Shown: one piece after another, positions 7,995 through 17,269 of the stretch
Position numbering within the stretch: the stretch's first letter is position 1
Layout of the letters: each line of letters begins with the position of its first letter
DNA from: Streptomyces sp. 1331.2
GTDB lineage: Bacteria; Actinomycetota; Actinomycetes; Streptomycetales; Streptomycetaceae
Assembly (NCBI RefSeq): GCF_900199205.1
Contig: NZ_OBMJ01000001.1
Coordinates: 4,948,501-5,012,500, forward strand
Direction of reading: 5' to 3'
DNA length: 64,000 bases
Translations under genes and position numbers: made by a program
Notes under the pieces: model-generated
What the model saw: the letters and a program-made list of their open reading frames with translations, nothing else
What the model was told of the DNA's origin: nothing
Database searches by the model: none

Positions 7995-8239
7995 GGGGTT
8001 TCTCCAGACTTCTCGGCTCGGTGCTTCGCAGGCTACGGCCGCCCTCCCCGGCCGGGCATGCGCCACTCGGTAGCACTGCGCCGTCCGACTTGTCCTCCCC
8101 GGCCAGCACGGGCGCCACGACTACCCGCAGGCCCCGCTCCACTACCCTGAGCGCGGGCGTGTCGCCGGTACGGCGGCATGGGTATGGCGGCACCGACGGC
8201 GGTCGGGCCGGGCGGGCGGGCGAGGGAGCGGGGCCGTAC

Positions 8240-10309
8240 ATGGCACACGACGGGTCACACCACCACGGCGAGCGCACCACCACCAGACACCCGAGCCCCC
8301 TACCCCACCAACGGCCCGGCGCGGCCACTCCCTTCGACCTCCCCTCCTGGGCCTGCGCCCCCCGCCCCGAAGCCGAACCGGGCATCTACCGGCTCGGCTA
8401 CCGCCGGATCGACCCGGAACGGGCGGAAGCGGCCAAGGTCGCGGCCTGGCCGCTGCTGCTGCGGGCGGGGCTCAACGCGGTGGTGGCGTGGCTGGCCTTT
8501 GTCTACGGGGTCGAGTTCGCGATCGCCGGAACGACGATGATCGGTGTCCTGCCGTCGAGGTCGGCCTTCGTCGCCACGTCGGTAGTCCTGACCCTGAATG
8601 TCCTGGTCCTCGGCATCGCCATCAAGATCTTCGGCCGCATGGGCCGTTGGCTGGAGGTGTGGCGCAGGTATGTCGCCCCGTTGCTGTCGCGGACGGTGAC
8701 GCAGGAGGAGCGGGCCGAGGAGGAGGCCCCGGCGGGGGGCGAGGCGGTGCGGCGGCAGGACCCGTGGGACGGGTTGCGGGAGGGCGGTGCGGGCGAGGCC
8801 GCGGCGCGGCTCGACGGGGAGGCCGTGGGGGACGTGGACTACGTGCGGATCCAGCGCGCCTGGGAGTCCGCGCAGGCGGACCCGGTCTTCGTGCCGGCCT
8901 TCATCGAGCAGGTGGCCGCCCGTGGCGCGGCGGCCTTCGCCCATCCGTCGGAGTCGCGTGAGCTGCCGGGCCGCCGGGAGCAGCACGATCTGCTGGTCGG
9001 TCAGGTCCGGCTCGGTACGGCACAGGACGTGCCGAAGAACCCGATGGGGCACCGGGCGGCCGGCTTCGCGCTGGATCCGGCGCTGCTGGGCACCTCGGTG
9101 CTGGCGGTGGGGCCGGCCGGGACGGGGAAGACCGCGCGGCTGGCCCGGCCGGTGGCCGAGGCGCTGTGCCTGCAGGCGCTGGCGGGCACCGCGTGCGCGG
9201 TGGTGGTCGGGGCGGCGGACGCCGATCTCGGTCCGGATGCCTGGTACGACGTGGTGATCGCGCCCGGCGAGCCTTCCTCGGCGTACGGGCTGGACCTCTA
9301 CGGCGTCGCGCAGAGCCCTGACGAGGCGGCCGCCCGGCTGGCCGAGGCGCTGCTGCCGGAGGAGCTGACCGCCCGTACGGAGAACGCCCGCACTGCGCTG
9401 CAGCAGGTGGTGGGCCCGTTCCACGCGGCGTACGGCCGCTACCCGGGGGTGCGCGAGCTGCGGGCGCTGCTGGCCGGTGATCCGGATGCGCTGGCGGCGC
9501 TGGTGAAGGCGCTCGGTACGGTGGGCCGGCTGGCCGTCCACGAGCGGGACCTGGAGTACCGCGAGCGCCAGCGTGACCGGGCGGACGACCCCGGGGCGCT
9601 GCTGGCGGACCGGTTGGCGCTGCTGGACCGGCCCGCCTTCGAGGGGGCGTTCGCGACCGACGGCACGGGCCGTCCCCCGTTCGCGATGCGGGTGCTGGAC
9701 CACCCGCTGCGGGTGCGGGTGAAGCTGCCGGAGCGCAGTCACCCGGAGGCGGCCCGGATGCTGTCCCGGCTGGTGGTGGGGCAGTTCGTGCAGGCGGCCG
9801 GGGTCCGTGAGGACCGTTCGCTGTTCGCCGGCCTGGTGGTGGACGACGCCTCGGCGGCCTTGGACGCCACCGCGGTGCGCGGGCTGCAGCGGCTGCGCGG
9901 GGCGAACGCGGGCGCGGTGCTGCTGCTGCGGACGCTGGTGGACCTGCCGGAGGCGCTGCGGGCGCCGCTGTTCGGCGCGGTCGGCTGCCGGATGGCGTTC
10001 CCGGGGATCGCGCCGTGGGACGGGCGGCTGTTCTCGGAGGCCTGGGGGACGCACCTGGTGCAGGAGACCGCCGTCACCCACACCCCCGACACCTCCGGTG
10101 GGGTGATCCGGCGGGTGGGGCGGGTGGGGCGGAAGGCGTTGTCGGGGACGACGGCGCAGACGGAGTCGGTGACGACGCGGGATGTGGAGCGGTTGCGGTG
10201 GTCGCCGTCGGATCTGGCGCACGCGTTGCCGGCGGGGCATGCGGTGGTGTCGTTGACGGCGGTGTCGGGGGAGCAGGTGCCGCCGTTGTTGGTGGATCTC
10301 CGGGGCTGA
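8240..10309 (+). CDS. Membrane-anchored P-loop ATPase of unknown role (TraG/VirD4-like)
   Basis: The 689-residue protein has a His-rich N-terminus, two predicted membrane helices (about residues 73-93 and 108-130), an acidic linker and then a cytoplasmic ATPase domain. Walker A is GPAGTGKT at residues 291-298, preceded by a hydrophobic strand, and GLVVDDAS at about 531-538 is a good Walker B. The layout is that of the TraG/VirD4/FtsK-like class that energises transfer of DNA or protein across membranes. No mobility or conjugation gene is nearby, and the protein sits between gabT and the PucR regulator. The ATG at 8240 has a GAGGGAGCGG site upstream; the frame extends to 7982 without a better start. 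I cannot assign a substrate or pathway. Confidence 0.65.
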   Translation: MAHDGSHHHGERTTTRHPSPLPHQRPGAATPFDLPSWACAPRPEAEPGIYRLGYRRIDPERAEAAKVAAWPLLLRAGLNAVVAWLAFVYGVEFAIAGTTMIGVLPSRSAFVATSVVLTLNVLVLGIAIKIFGRMGRWLEVWRRYVAPLLSRTVTQEERAEEEAPAGGEAVRRQDPWDGLREGGAGEAAARLDGEAVGDVDYVRIQRAWESAQADPVFVPAFIEQVAARGAAAFAHPSESRELPGRREQHDLLVGQVRLGTAQDVPKNPMGHRAAGFALDPALLGTSVLAVGPAGTGKTARLARPVAEALCLQALAGTACAVVVGAADADLGPDAWYDVVIAPGEPSSAYGLDLYGVAQSPDEAAARLAEALLPEELTARTENARTALQQVVGPFHAAYGRYPGVRELRALLAGDPDALAALVKALGTVGRLAVHERDLEYRERQRDRADDPGALLADRLALLDRPAFEGAFATDGTGRPPFAMRVLDHPLRVRVKLPERSHPEAARMLSRLVVGQFVQAAGVREDRSLFAGLVVDDASAALDATAVRGLQRLRGANAGAVLLLRTLVDLPEALRAPLFGAVGCRMAFPGIAPWDGRLFSEAWGTHLVQETAVTHTPDTSGGVIRRVGRVGRKALSGTTAQTESVTTRDVERLRWSPSDLAHALPAGHAVVSLTAVSGEQVPPLLVDLRG

Positions 10310-10472
10310 GACGGGGCCGGCGGGGGCCGGGGCGGAAGTCGCCTTCGAGGTGGATTCGGCAGTGCCGGTTGTCCGGGGCGTCCATAATGAAGGGGAGAGA
10401 CCCTCACCAGTCCCACGTCCCTCTCCTCGCCCGGCCGCAATGGCGCGGTCAGGTCGATCCCCCGAAGGTGCC

Positions 10473-12041
10473 ATGCCCCCCACACTCGCCTCCGTCGTCC
10501 GCAACAGTTCGCTCCATCTGACGGTCCTTGCCGGCGCGGACCATCTGGAGCGGCCGGTCCGCTGGGTGCACACCAGTGAGCTGGACGACCCGACGCCGTT
10601 CCTGGAGGGTGGCGAGCTGCTGCTCACCACCGGTATCAAGCTGGGCCGTACGGCGGCGCAGTTGCAGGCCTACGTGCACCGGTTGGCGGATGCCGGGGTG
10701 GTGGGGCTGGGGCTCGGGGTGGGCCTGTCGCACACCGAGGTGCCGCAGCCGTTGGTGGACGCGGCGGCGCAGCGCGGGTTGCCGTTGCTGCGGGTGCCGG
10801 AGCCGACGCCGTTCATCGCGATCAGCAAGGTGGTGTCGGCGGCGCTGGCCGCGGAGCAGTACGAGGCGGTGACGACCAGCTTCGAGGCGCAGGAGGAGCT
10901 GACCAGGGCCGCTCTGGGCAAGGACGGTACGACGGCCGTGGTGCGTCGGCTGGCGGCGCGGCTGGGGGGCTGGGCGGCGCTGTACGACGGGTCGGGTGCG
11001 CTGTCGGTGGTGGCGCCGGACTGGGCGGCGCGGCGGGCCGGGCGGCTGGCGGCAGAGGTGGACCGGCTGCGTCGGCGGCCGGCGCCGTCGAGTGCCGCGT
11101 TGCAGGGGCGGGCGCCGGGGATAGACACGGCGGACGAGGACTACGTGGTGGTCCAGTCGCTGGGGGCGGACCGGCGGGCCCGGGGTTTCCTGGCGGTCGG
11201 GACCGAGGACCGGATCACGCCGACCGAGCGGTACGTGCTGAACGCGGCGGTGGCGCTGCTGACCCTGACGCTGGAGCGTTCGCGCGAGCTGCGGCAGGCG
11301 GAGGAGCGGATGGGCGCGGCGCTGCTGCGGATGGTGCTGGCGGGTGAGGTGGCGACGGCCCGGCAGGTGGCGGTGGGGCTGTTCGGCGGTCTGCCGGAGG
11401 GGACGATACGGGTCCTGGTGGCCGGGACGGGGCCGGCCAACGCGGAGACCGCGGAGTCGCTCGGGGAGTTGGGCGACCGGGCGGAGCAAGCGGGTGCCCG
11501 GGTGGGCGAGAAGCTGCTGGTGGCACGGGAGGACGGCGTGCACGGGCCGCGGCTGATGGTGCTGGCGCTGGACAACGGCGCGGTGCACCGGGCGTGCCTG
11601 GGCGCGGTGGAGGAGCACGAGGGCGTGTCCCTGGGCGTGTCGGCGCCGGCCGCGTTGGAGGAGGCCGGGACGGCGTACGCGCAGGCGGAGCGGGCGTTGG
11701 CGGTGGCGCTGCGCGGCGGTCGCCGGTCGGTGGACCACGAGGAGGTCGGCGCGGGTTCGCTGTTGCCGCTGCTCGGGGAGGAGGCGGTGACGGCGTTCGC
11801 GGAGGGGTTGTTGCGGCCGTTGCGCGAGCACGACCGGACGGCCCGCGGCGATCTGGTGGCGTCGTTGCGGGCGTGGCTGTCCAGGCACGGGCAGTGGGAC
11901 GCGGCGGCGGCCGATCTGGGTGTGCACCGGCACACGCTGCGCTACCGGATGCGGCGGGTGGAGGAGCTGCTGGGCCGTTCGCTGGACGACACGGACGTGC
12001 GCATGGAGCTGTGGCTGGCGCTGCGTTCCGGCGAGGAGTAG
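10473..12041 (+). CDS. PucR family transcriptional regulator
   Basis: The 522-residue protein has the PucR layout: an N-terminal PucR sensor domain (about residues 5-120, with VLAGADHLERPVRWVH and GELLLTTG), a central GGDEF-like/CdaR domain, and a C-terminal helix-turn-helix (WDAAAADLGVHRHTLRYRM, then RRVEELLG). Such proteins activate genes for purine, GABA or other nitrogen-source use. ATG 10473 is preferred because GAAGGTG lies a few bases upstream and the PucR domain begins at once; the frame stays open to 10350. It lies just upstream of the aldehyde dehydrogenase and in the same block as gabT, so these are the likely targets. A perfect 14-bp palindrome at 12112-12125 is a candidate binding site. 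Confidence 0.85.
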   Translation: MPPTLASVVRNSSLHLTVLAGADHLERPVRWVHTSELDDPTPFLEGGELLLTTGIKLGRTAAQLQAYVHRLADAGVVGLGLGVGLSHTEVPQPLVDAAAQRGLPLLRVPEPTPFIAISKVVSAALAAEQYEAVTTSFEAQEELTRAALGKDGTTAVVRRLAARLGGWAALYDGSGALSVVAPDWAARRAGRLAAEVDRLRRRPAPSSAALQGRAPGIDTADEDYVVVQSLGADRRARGFLAVGTEDRITPTERYVLNAAVALLTLTLERSRELRQAEERMGAALLRMVLAGEVATARQVAVGLFGGLPEGTIRVLVAGTGPANAETAESLGELGDRAEQAGARVGEKLLVAREDGVHGPRLMVLALDNGAVHRACLGAVEEHEGVSLGVSAPAALEEAGTAYAQAERALAVALRGGRRSVDHEEVGAGSLLPLLGEEAVTAFAEGLLRPLREHDRTARGDLVASLRAWLSRHGQWDAAAADLGVHRHTLRYRMRRVEELLGRSLDDTDVRMELWLALRSGEE

Positions 12042-12111
12042 GACTCCGCGGACGCCCGGCTGGACGCGGTGGAGTGGGCTGGGGGCGGAACGCTCCTAGT
12101 CGGCCAATCCG

Positions 12112-12125
12112 GTCGGCGCGCCGAC
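12112..12125. promoter_or_regulatory. Palindrome upstream of the aldehyde dehydrogenase gene
   Basis: GTCGGCGCGCCGAC is a perfect 14-base palindrome 71 bases upstream of the GTG start at 12197. A related GTCGGCC half lies 14 bases further upstream. It may be an operator for the adjacent PucR protein (inference). Confidence 0.4.
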
Positions 12126-12196
12126 GCCCCTACCCTCGGGTTCTGGTCCCACGTCCGTGCGGGCCGTACGACGACGAGGAGAGGGCCGGTACCACG

Positions 12197-13639
12197 GTGA
12201 CCACCACGTACGATTTCTGGCTCGCCGGCCGCCGGGCGAGCGGTGACGCCGACTTCGAGGTGCACAACAGCTGGGACGGCCGTCTGGTCGGCAAGGTGAG
12301 CATCCCGACCGAGGCCCAGGTCGAGGAGGCGCTGGACGCCGCCGTCGCCGCGCTGCCGGTGTTCGCCGCGACTCCGGCGCACCAGCGTGCCGCCGCCCTG
12401 GACCATGTGGCCAAGCGGCTGGCCGAGCGCACCGAGGAGATCGCCCGGCTGATCACCGCGGAGAACGGCAAGCCGATCAAGTGGGCGCGCGGTGAGGTCG
12501 GCCGTGCGGTGTCGGTGTTCCGCTGGGCTGCCGAGGAGGCGCGCCGCACCAACGGCGAGACCATGCGCCTGGACACCGACCCGGGCGGCGTGGGCCGTTT
12601 CGCGGTGGTGCGCCGCTTCCCGCGCGGTGTGGTGCTGGGCATCGCCCCGTTCAACTTCCCGCTGAACCTGGTCGCCCACAAGGTCGCCCCGGCGATCGCG
12701 GTCGGCGCCCCGATCATCCTGAAGCCGGCGCCGGCGACTCCGCTGTCGGCGATGGTGCTGGGCGAGATCCTGGCCGAGACCGACCTGCCGGTCGGCTCCT
12801 GGTCGGTCCTGCCGGTGCCGAACGACCGGATGCCGGCGTTGGTGCAGGACGGCCGTCTGCCGGTGATCTCGTTCACCGGTTCGGACAAGGTCGGCTACCA
12901 GATCATGGACTCGGTGCCGCGCAAGCACTGCACCCTGGAGCTGGGCGGCAACGCCGCGGCCGTGGTGCTCGCCGACTGGTCCTCGGAGGCCGACCTGGAC
13001 TGGGCGGCCACCCGGATCGCGATGTTCGCCAACTACCAGGGCGGCCAGTCCTGCATCTCGGTGCAGCGGGTGATCGCCGACGCGTCGGTGTACGACGCGC
13101 TGGTGGAGAAGGTCGTGGCCAAGGTGAAGGCCCAGGTCACCGGTGACCCGAACGACGACGCGACGGACGTCGGCCCGCTGGTCGACGAGAACGCCGCGAA
13201 GCGGGTGGAGTCCTGGGTGGAGGACGCGGTCGCCAAGGGCGCCAAGGTGCTGACCGGCGGCACCCGCGAGGGCGCGACCTACGCCCCGACCGTGCTGGCC
13301 GAGCTGCCCTCGGACGCGATCCTGGCCAAGGCCGAGGTGTTCGGCCCGGTGCTGTCGCTGCACAAGGTGGACGGCGTGGACGAGGCCTTCGCGGCCGTCA
13401 ACGACTCGGCGTTCGGCCTGCAGGCGGGCGTGTTCACGCACGACCTGCAGACCGCCTTCCGCGCCCACCGGGAGCTGGAGGTCGGCGGTGTGATCATCGG
13501 CGACGCGCCGTCCTACCGCGCGGACCAGATGCCGTACGGCGGCGTCAAGGACTCCGGTGTCGGCCGTGAGGGCGTCAAGTACGCGATGGACGACTACACC
13601 GTCGAGAAGGTCCTGGTCCTGACCGGCCTCGACCTCTGA
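12197..13639 (+). CDS. gabD: Aldehyde dehydrogenase, probably succinate-semialdehyde dehydrogenase
   Basis: The 480-residue enzyme belongs to the NAD(P)-dependent aldehyde dehydrogenase superfamily. Catalytic elements are visible: the oxyanion Asn in PFNFPLN, the general-base Glu in LELGGNA, and the nucleophilic Cys in GGQSCISVQR; EVFGPVLS is the usual late motif. Linked to GabT and a PucR regulator, the probable reaction is oxidation of succinate semialdehyde to succinate. The subfamily cannot be fixed by eye, and a broader aldehyde substrate remains possible. The GTG at 12197 follows a GAGGAGAGGG site at a somewhat long spacing of about 12 bases. Two strong hairpins follow the stop codon. 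Confidence 0.82.
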   Translation: MTTTYDFWLAGRRASGDADFEVHNSWDGRLVGKVSIPTEAQVEEALDAAVAALPVFAATPAHQRAAALDHVAKRLAERTEEIARLITAENGKPIKWARGEVGRAVSVFRWAAEEARRTNGETMRLDTDPGGVGRFAVVRRFPRGVVLGIAPFNFPLNLVAHKVAPAIAVGAPIILKPAPATPLSAMVLGEILAETDLPVGSWSVLPVPNDRMPALVQDGRLPVISFTGSDKVGYQIMDSVPRKHCTLELGGNAAAVVLADWSSEADLDWAATRIAMFANYQGGQSCISVQRVIADASVYDALVEKVVAKVKAQVTGDPNDDATDVGPLVDENAAKRVESWVEDAVAKGAKVLTGGTREGATYAPTVLAELPSDAILAKAEVFGPVLSLHKVDGVDEAFAAVNDSAFGLQAGVFTHDLQTAFRAHRELEVGGVIIGDAPSYRADQMPYGGVKDSGVGREGVKYAMDDYTVEKVLVLTGLDL

Positions 13640-13645
13640 GACACC

Positions 13646-13669
13646 CTCCGGGAGAACGGTCTCCCGGAG
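13646..13669 (+). terminator. First hairpin after the aldehyde dehydrogenase gene
   Basis: Perfect 10-bp stem (13646-13655 with 13660-13669) closing on an ACGG tetraloop, seven bases after the stop codon. Confidence 0.75.
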
Positions 13670-13679
13670 ACCGGATGAC

Positions 13680-13712
13680 GCAGGGCCCGGTCCGCCTCGG
13701 ACCGGGCCCTGC
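13680..13712. terminator. Second, bidirectional terminator between convergent genes
   Basis: Perfect 15-bp stem (13680-13694 with 13698-13712) with a CCT loop. It lies between the aldehyde dehydrogenase gene and the convergent NAD(P)-binding gene and can serve both. Confidence 0.85.
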
Positions 13713-13719
13713 GGGCGTT

Positions 13720-14388
13720 TCAGCCGTCGTGTCCGGCCGCGGCGGCGACGGCTTCCTCGACGGTGGCGTTCCCGGCGACCAGCTCCAGGGTGAGTCCGGC
13801 GGTGGCGGGCTCGCGCAGCAGGGCGGCCAGGACGGCGGCGACGTCGGCCCGGTCGACCGCGCCGCGCGCGACGGAGGGGGCCAGTCGGACCAGGCCGGTG
13901 CCGGGGCCGTCGGTGAGCTGCCCGGGGCGCAGCACCGTCCAGTCGAGCGTGGTCCTGGCCCGGACCGCGTCGTCGGCGGCGCCCTTGGCCCGCAGGTAGG
14001 TCTGGAAGACCTCGTCGGCGGGGTGGTGGGCGTCGGCGTCGGCGCCCATCGAGGAGACGATCACGTAGCGGCGGACGCCGGCGAGTTCGGCGGCGTCGGC
14101 GAGGAGCACGGCGGCGTCGCGGTCGACGGTGTTCTTGCGGTCGGCGCCGCTGCCCGGTCCGGCGCCGGCGGCGAAGACCACCGCGTCGGCGCCGGTCAGC
14201 AGCTCGGCCAGCTGCGGGGCGGTGGCGGCTTCGAGGTCGAGCAGCAGCGGCTCGGCTCCGGCGTCGATCAGGTCCTGGGCCTGTTCGGGGCGGCGGATGA
14301 TCCCGGCGGGGCGCTCGCCGCGGTCGGCGAGCAGCCGTTCCAGTTTCAGCGCGATCTGTCCGTGGCCTCCGGCGATGACGGTACGCAT
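13720..14388 (-). CDS. NAD(P)-binding protein, atypical SDR/NmrA-like
   Basis: The 222-residue protein has a Rossmann fold starting at residue 1 with MRTVIAGGHGQIALKLERLL, a GxxGxIA-type dinucleotide loop. DAVVFAAGAGPGSG at about 70 and YVIVSSMGAD at about 108 correspond to the conserved strands of NAD(P)H-binding atypical short-chain dehydrogenases. LRPGQLTDGPGTG near 155 fits this 'NAD(P)H-binding' group. Such proteins act as reductases, isomerases or redox sensors; no substrate can be named. It stands alone, divergent from dxr with a 101-base gap and convergent with the aldehyde dehydrogenase. Confidence 0.8.
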   Translation of the reverse strand: MRTVIAGGHGQIALKLERLLADRGERPAGIIRRPEQAQDLIDAGAEPLLLDLEAATAPQLAELLTGADAVVFAAGAGPGSGADRKNTVDRDAAVLLADAAELAGVRRYVIVSSMGADADAHHPADEVFQTYLRAKGAADDAVRARTTLDWTVLRPGQLTDGPGTGLVRLAPSVARGAVDRADVAAVLAALLREPATAGLTLELVAGNATVEEAVAAAAGHDG

Positions 14389-14489
14389 GGCTCAGACGGT
14401 AGCCCGGGGGTGCCGGATCGTCCTGGCGAGAGCCTGAGCGTCCCTGGGGGAGGTCCGGGGAGCGGTCGCGGACAGGTCACAATGGGCGC

Positions 14490-15719
14490 ATGACTTCGCT
14501 CGCCCACCCGCAGCTGCGTTTCACGCCCACCGTGGCGGACCCCTCCGGCCCCCGGGAGCTGGTGATCCTCGGTTCCACGGGTTCGATCGGCACCCAGGCC
14601 ATCGACGTGGTGCTCCGCCATCCGGACCGCTTCCGGGTGGTCGCGCTGTCGGCGGCCGGCGGCCGGGTGGAGCTGCTGGCCGAGCAGGCGCTGCGGCTGG
14701 GTGTGCACACCGTGGCGGTGGCCGACCCGGCGGCCGAGCCGGCGCTGCGCGAGGCGCTGGCCGCGAAGGCGGCGGGTGCTCCGCTGCCGGCCGTGCTGGC
14801 GGGGCCGGACGCGGCGACCGAGCTGGCCGCGATGGAGTGCCACTCGGTGCTGAACGGCATCACCGGGTCGATCGGGCTGCGGCCGACGCTGGCCGCGCTG
14901 CAGGCGGGCCGGGTGCTGGTGCTGGCCAACAAGGAGTCGCTGATCGTCGGTGGCCCGCTGGTGAAGGCGGTGGCGAAGCCGGGGCAGATCGTGCCGGTGG
15001 ACTCCGAGCACGCCGCGCTGTTCCAGGCGCTGGCCGGCGGGAGCCGGGCCGAGGTGCGCAAGCTGGTGGTCACCGCCAGCGGCGGCCCGTTCCGCAACCG
15101 GACCCGTGACCAGCTGGCCGGGGTGACCCCGCAGGAGGCGCTGGCGCACCCGACCTGGGCGATGGGCCCGGTCGTCACGATCAACTCGGCCACCCTGGTC
15201 AACAAGGGCCTGGAGGTGATCGAGGCGCACCTGCTGTACGACGTGCCGTTCGACCGGATCGAGGTCGTGGTCCATCCGCAGTCGGTGGTGCACTCGATGG
15301 TGGAGTTCACCGACGGTTCGACCCTGGCGCAGGCCAGCCCGCCGGACATGCGGATGCCGATCGCGCTGGGGATCGGCTGGCCGGACCGGGTGCCGGACTC
15401 CGCCCCCGCCTGCGACTGGACGAAGGCCGCCACCTGGGAGTTCTTCCCGCTGGACGACGAGGCCTTCCCGGCGGTCGAGCTGGCCCGCGAGGTGGGCACC
15501 CTGGGCGGAACCGCTCCGGCGGTGTTCAATGCGGCGAACGAGGAGTGCGTGGAGGCCTTCCTGAAGGGCCGCCTCGCCTTCACCGGAATCGTGGACACTG
15601 TTGCCAAGGTCGTGGCCGAGCACGGGACGCCGGTGGCGGGAACTTCCCTGACCGTCGAGGACGTCCTGCACGCGGAGGACTGGGCGCGCGCCCGGGCCCG
15701 CGAGCTGGCGGCGGGCTGA
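14490..15719 (+). CDS. dxr: 1-deoxy-D-xylulose-5-phosphate reductoisomerase
   Basis: The 409-residue enzyme catalyses the committed step of the MEP isoprenoid pathway, NADPH-dependent conversion of DXP to 2-C-methyl-D-erythritol 4-phosphate. Seen in the sequence: the GSTGSIGTQ nucleotide loop at about residues 29-37, LANKESLIVGG, VDSEHAALFQ with the metal-binding Asp and Glu, SGGPFR, and VHPQSVVHSMVEF. The length is normal. It is followed by rseP and ispG; ispG works later in the same pathway, so dxr and ispG flank the protease gene. A 22-bp tandem duplication spans the stop codon and places a further TGA in each of the other two frames. Confidence 0.95.
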   Translation: MTSLAHPQLRFTPTVADPSGPRELVILGSTGSIGTQAIDVVLRHPDRFRVVALSAAGGRVELLAEQALRLGVHTVAVADPAAEPALREALAAKAAGAPLPAVLAGPDAATELAAMECHSVLNGITGSIGLRPTLAALQAGRVLVLANKESLIVGGPLVKAVAKPGQIVPVDSEHAALFQALAGGSRAEVRKLVVTASGGPFRNRTRDQLAGVTPQEALAHPTWAMGPVVTINSATLVNKGLEVIEAHLLYDVPFDRIEVVVHPQSVVHSMVEFTDGSTLAQASPPDMRMPIALGIGWPDRVPDSAPACDWTKAATWEFFPLDDEAFPAVELAREVGTLGGTAPAVFNAANEECVEAFLKGRLAFTGIVDTVAKVVAEHGTPVAGTSLTVEDVLHAEDWARARARELAAG

Positions 15720-15763
15720 CGGTCGGCCGAGGGCGGGCTGACGGTCGGCCGAGGGCGGACTGA
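15711..15763. repeat. 22-bp tandem duplication across the dxr stop codon
   Basis: Two perfect 22-base copies (15711-15732, 15733-15754) and part of a third begin inside the last codons of dxr. Each copy carries TGA (15717, 15739, 15761), and the 22-base period puts the three stops in three different reading frames. Confidence 0.75.
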
Positions 15764-15821
15764 CGGCCGCGATTCCGGTAGGACGAGACGATGAGCGGAG
15801 CGGAATGACGGAGGACCAGCG

Positions 15822-17126
15822 GTGGCAACGGTTTTGACGGTGGTAGGCATCCTGGTCTTCGTCATCGGGCTGCTCATCTCGATCGCCTGGCACGAGCTCG
15901 GCCACCTCTCCACGGCCAAGCTGTTCGGCATCCGGGTGCCGCAGTACATGGTCGGCTTCGGTCCGACGCTTTGGTCGCGCCGGAAGGGCGAGACCGAGTA
16001 CGGCATCAAGGCGATCCCGTTCGGTGGGTACATCCGGATGATCGGGATGTTCCCGCCGGGCGACGACGGGCGGATCACCAAGCGCAGCAGCTCGCCCTGG
16101 CGCTCCATGATCGAGGACGCCCGCGAGGCCTCCTACGAGGAGCTCCAGGAGGGTGACGAGCAGCGGCTCTTCTACACCCGCAAGCCGTGGAAGCGCGTCA
16201 TCGTCATGTTCGCCGGGCCGTTCATGAACCTGATCCTGGCGTTCGGGCTGTTCCTGACCGTCATGATGGGCTTCGGCGTCTCGATGAACGTGCCGACGGT
16301 CAGCACCGTCGCCCAGTGCGTCGTCAAGGCGGGCCAGCCCACCGACAGCTGCCCGGAGGGCGCCCCCCAGACCCCGGCCGCCCAGGCCGGGCTGAAGGCC
16401 GGGGACCGGATCGTCTCCTTCGACGGCGACCGGATCCGCACCTACGACCAGCTCCAGACGGACATCCGCCGCTCGGCCGGCCGGACCGTGCCGGTCGTGG
16501 TCGAACGGGAGGGGCAGCAGCTCACCCTCAACCCGACCATCGCCGTCAACGACGTCCAGAAGTACGACGGCAACAACGTCCCGATCAAGGGCCAGACCGT
16601 CCAGGCCGGGTTCCTCGGATTCACTCCTGCGAGTGGTGTGGTCCAGCTGGGCTTCGGGCAGTCGGTCGACCGGATGTACGACATGGCCGAGAGCGGGGTG
16701 AAGTCGCTGGCCGCCCTGCCCGGCAAGATCCCCGGGCTGTGGAACGCGATCGTCGGCGACGCCCCGCGCGACCCGGACTCGCCGATCGGCATGGTCGGGG
16801 CCGCCCGGGTGAGCGGCGAGGTCTTCTCGCTCGACATCCCCGGCACCCAGCGGGTCGCGTTCTTCGTGAACCTGCTGGCCGGCATCAACCTCTCGCTCTT
16901 CCTCTTCAACATGCTGCCGCTGCTCCCGCTGGACGGCGGCCACGTCGCCGGCGCGGTCTGGGAGTCCGTCCGGCGCCGTTTCGCACAGCTGTTCCGCAGG
17001 CCCGACCCGGGCCCGTTCGACGTCGCCAAGCTGATGCCGGTGGCGTACGTCGTGGCCGGCATCTTCATCGGCTTCACGCTGCTGGTGATGGTCGCGGACC
17101 TGGTGAACCCGGTGAAGATCAGCTAG
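15822..17126 (+). CDS. rseP: Site-2 protease, RseP/Rip1 family (M50)
   Basis: The 434-residue membrane zinc protease cleaves substrates such as anti-sigma factors within the membrane. HELGH in the first helix (residues about 25-29) provides two zinc ligands and the catalytic Glu. LDGGH in the C-terminal LLPLLPLDGGHVAG segment supplies the third ligand. A PDZ domain lies between (TPAAQAGLKAGDRIVSFDG, about 185-205). About four transmembrane helices are visible. The GTG at 15822 has GGAGGA at 15810-15815. The position between dxr and ispG is conserved in streptomycetes. The mycobacterial relative Rip1 processes several anti-sigma factors; the substrates here are not known. Confidence 0.93.
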   Translation: MATVLTVVGILVFVIGLLISIAWHELGHLSTAKLFGIRVPQYMVGFGPTLWSRRKGETEYGIKAIPFGGYIRMIGMFPPGDDGRITKRSSSPWRSMIEDAREASYEELQEGDEQRLFYTRKPWKRVIVMFAGPFMNLILAFGLFLTVMMGFGVSMNVPTVSTVAQCVVKAGQPTDSCPEGAPQTPAAQAGLKAGDRIVSFDGDRIRTYDQLQTDIRRSAGRTVPVVVEREGQQLTLNPTIAVNDVQKYDGNNVPIKGQTVQAGFLGFTPASGVVQLGFGQSVDRMYDMAESGVKSLAALPGKIPGLWNAIVGDAPRDPDSPIGMVGAARVSGEVFSLDIPGTQRVAFFVNLLAGINLSLFLFNMLPLLPLDGGHVAGAVWESVRRRFAQLFRRPDPGPFDVAKLMPVAYVVAGIFIGFTLLVMVADLVNPVKIS

Positions 17127-17269
17127 CAGGTCGGGTACGGCGGGTGTGCTGGGGGCCGTTGCCGTGCCGTACCGTGGAGGCCGGGTGCGCGATCGTCAGC
17201 GCGCCCGGCCTCGGCCGTCCCAGCGGCCGGGCGGTCGACCACACCTCAACCCCGGGGAACCCTGCGCAC

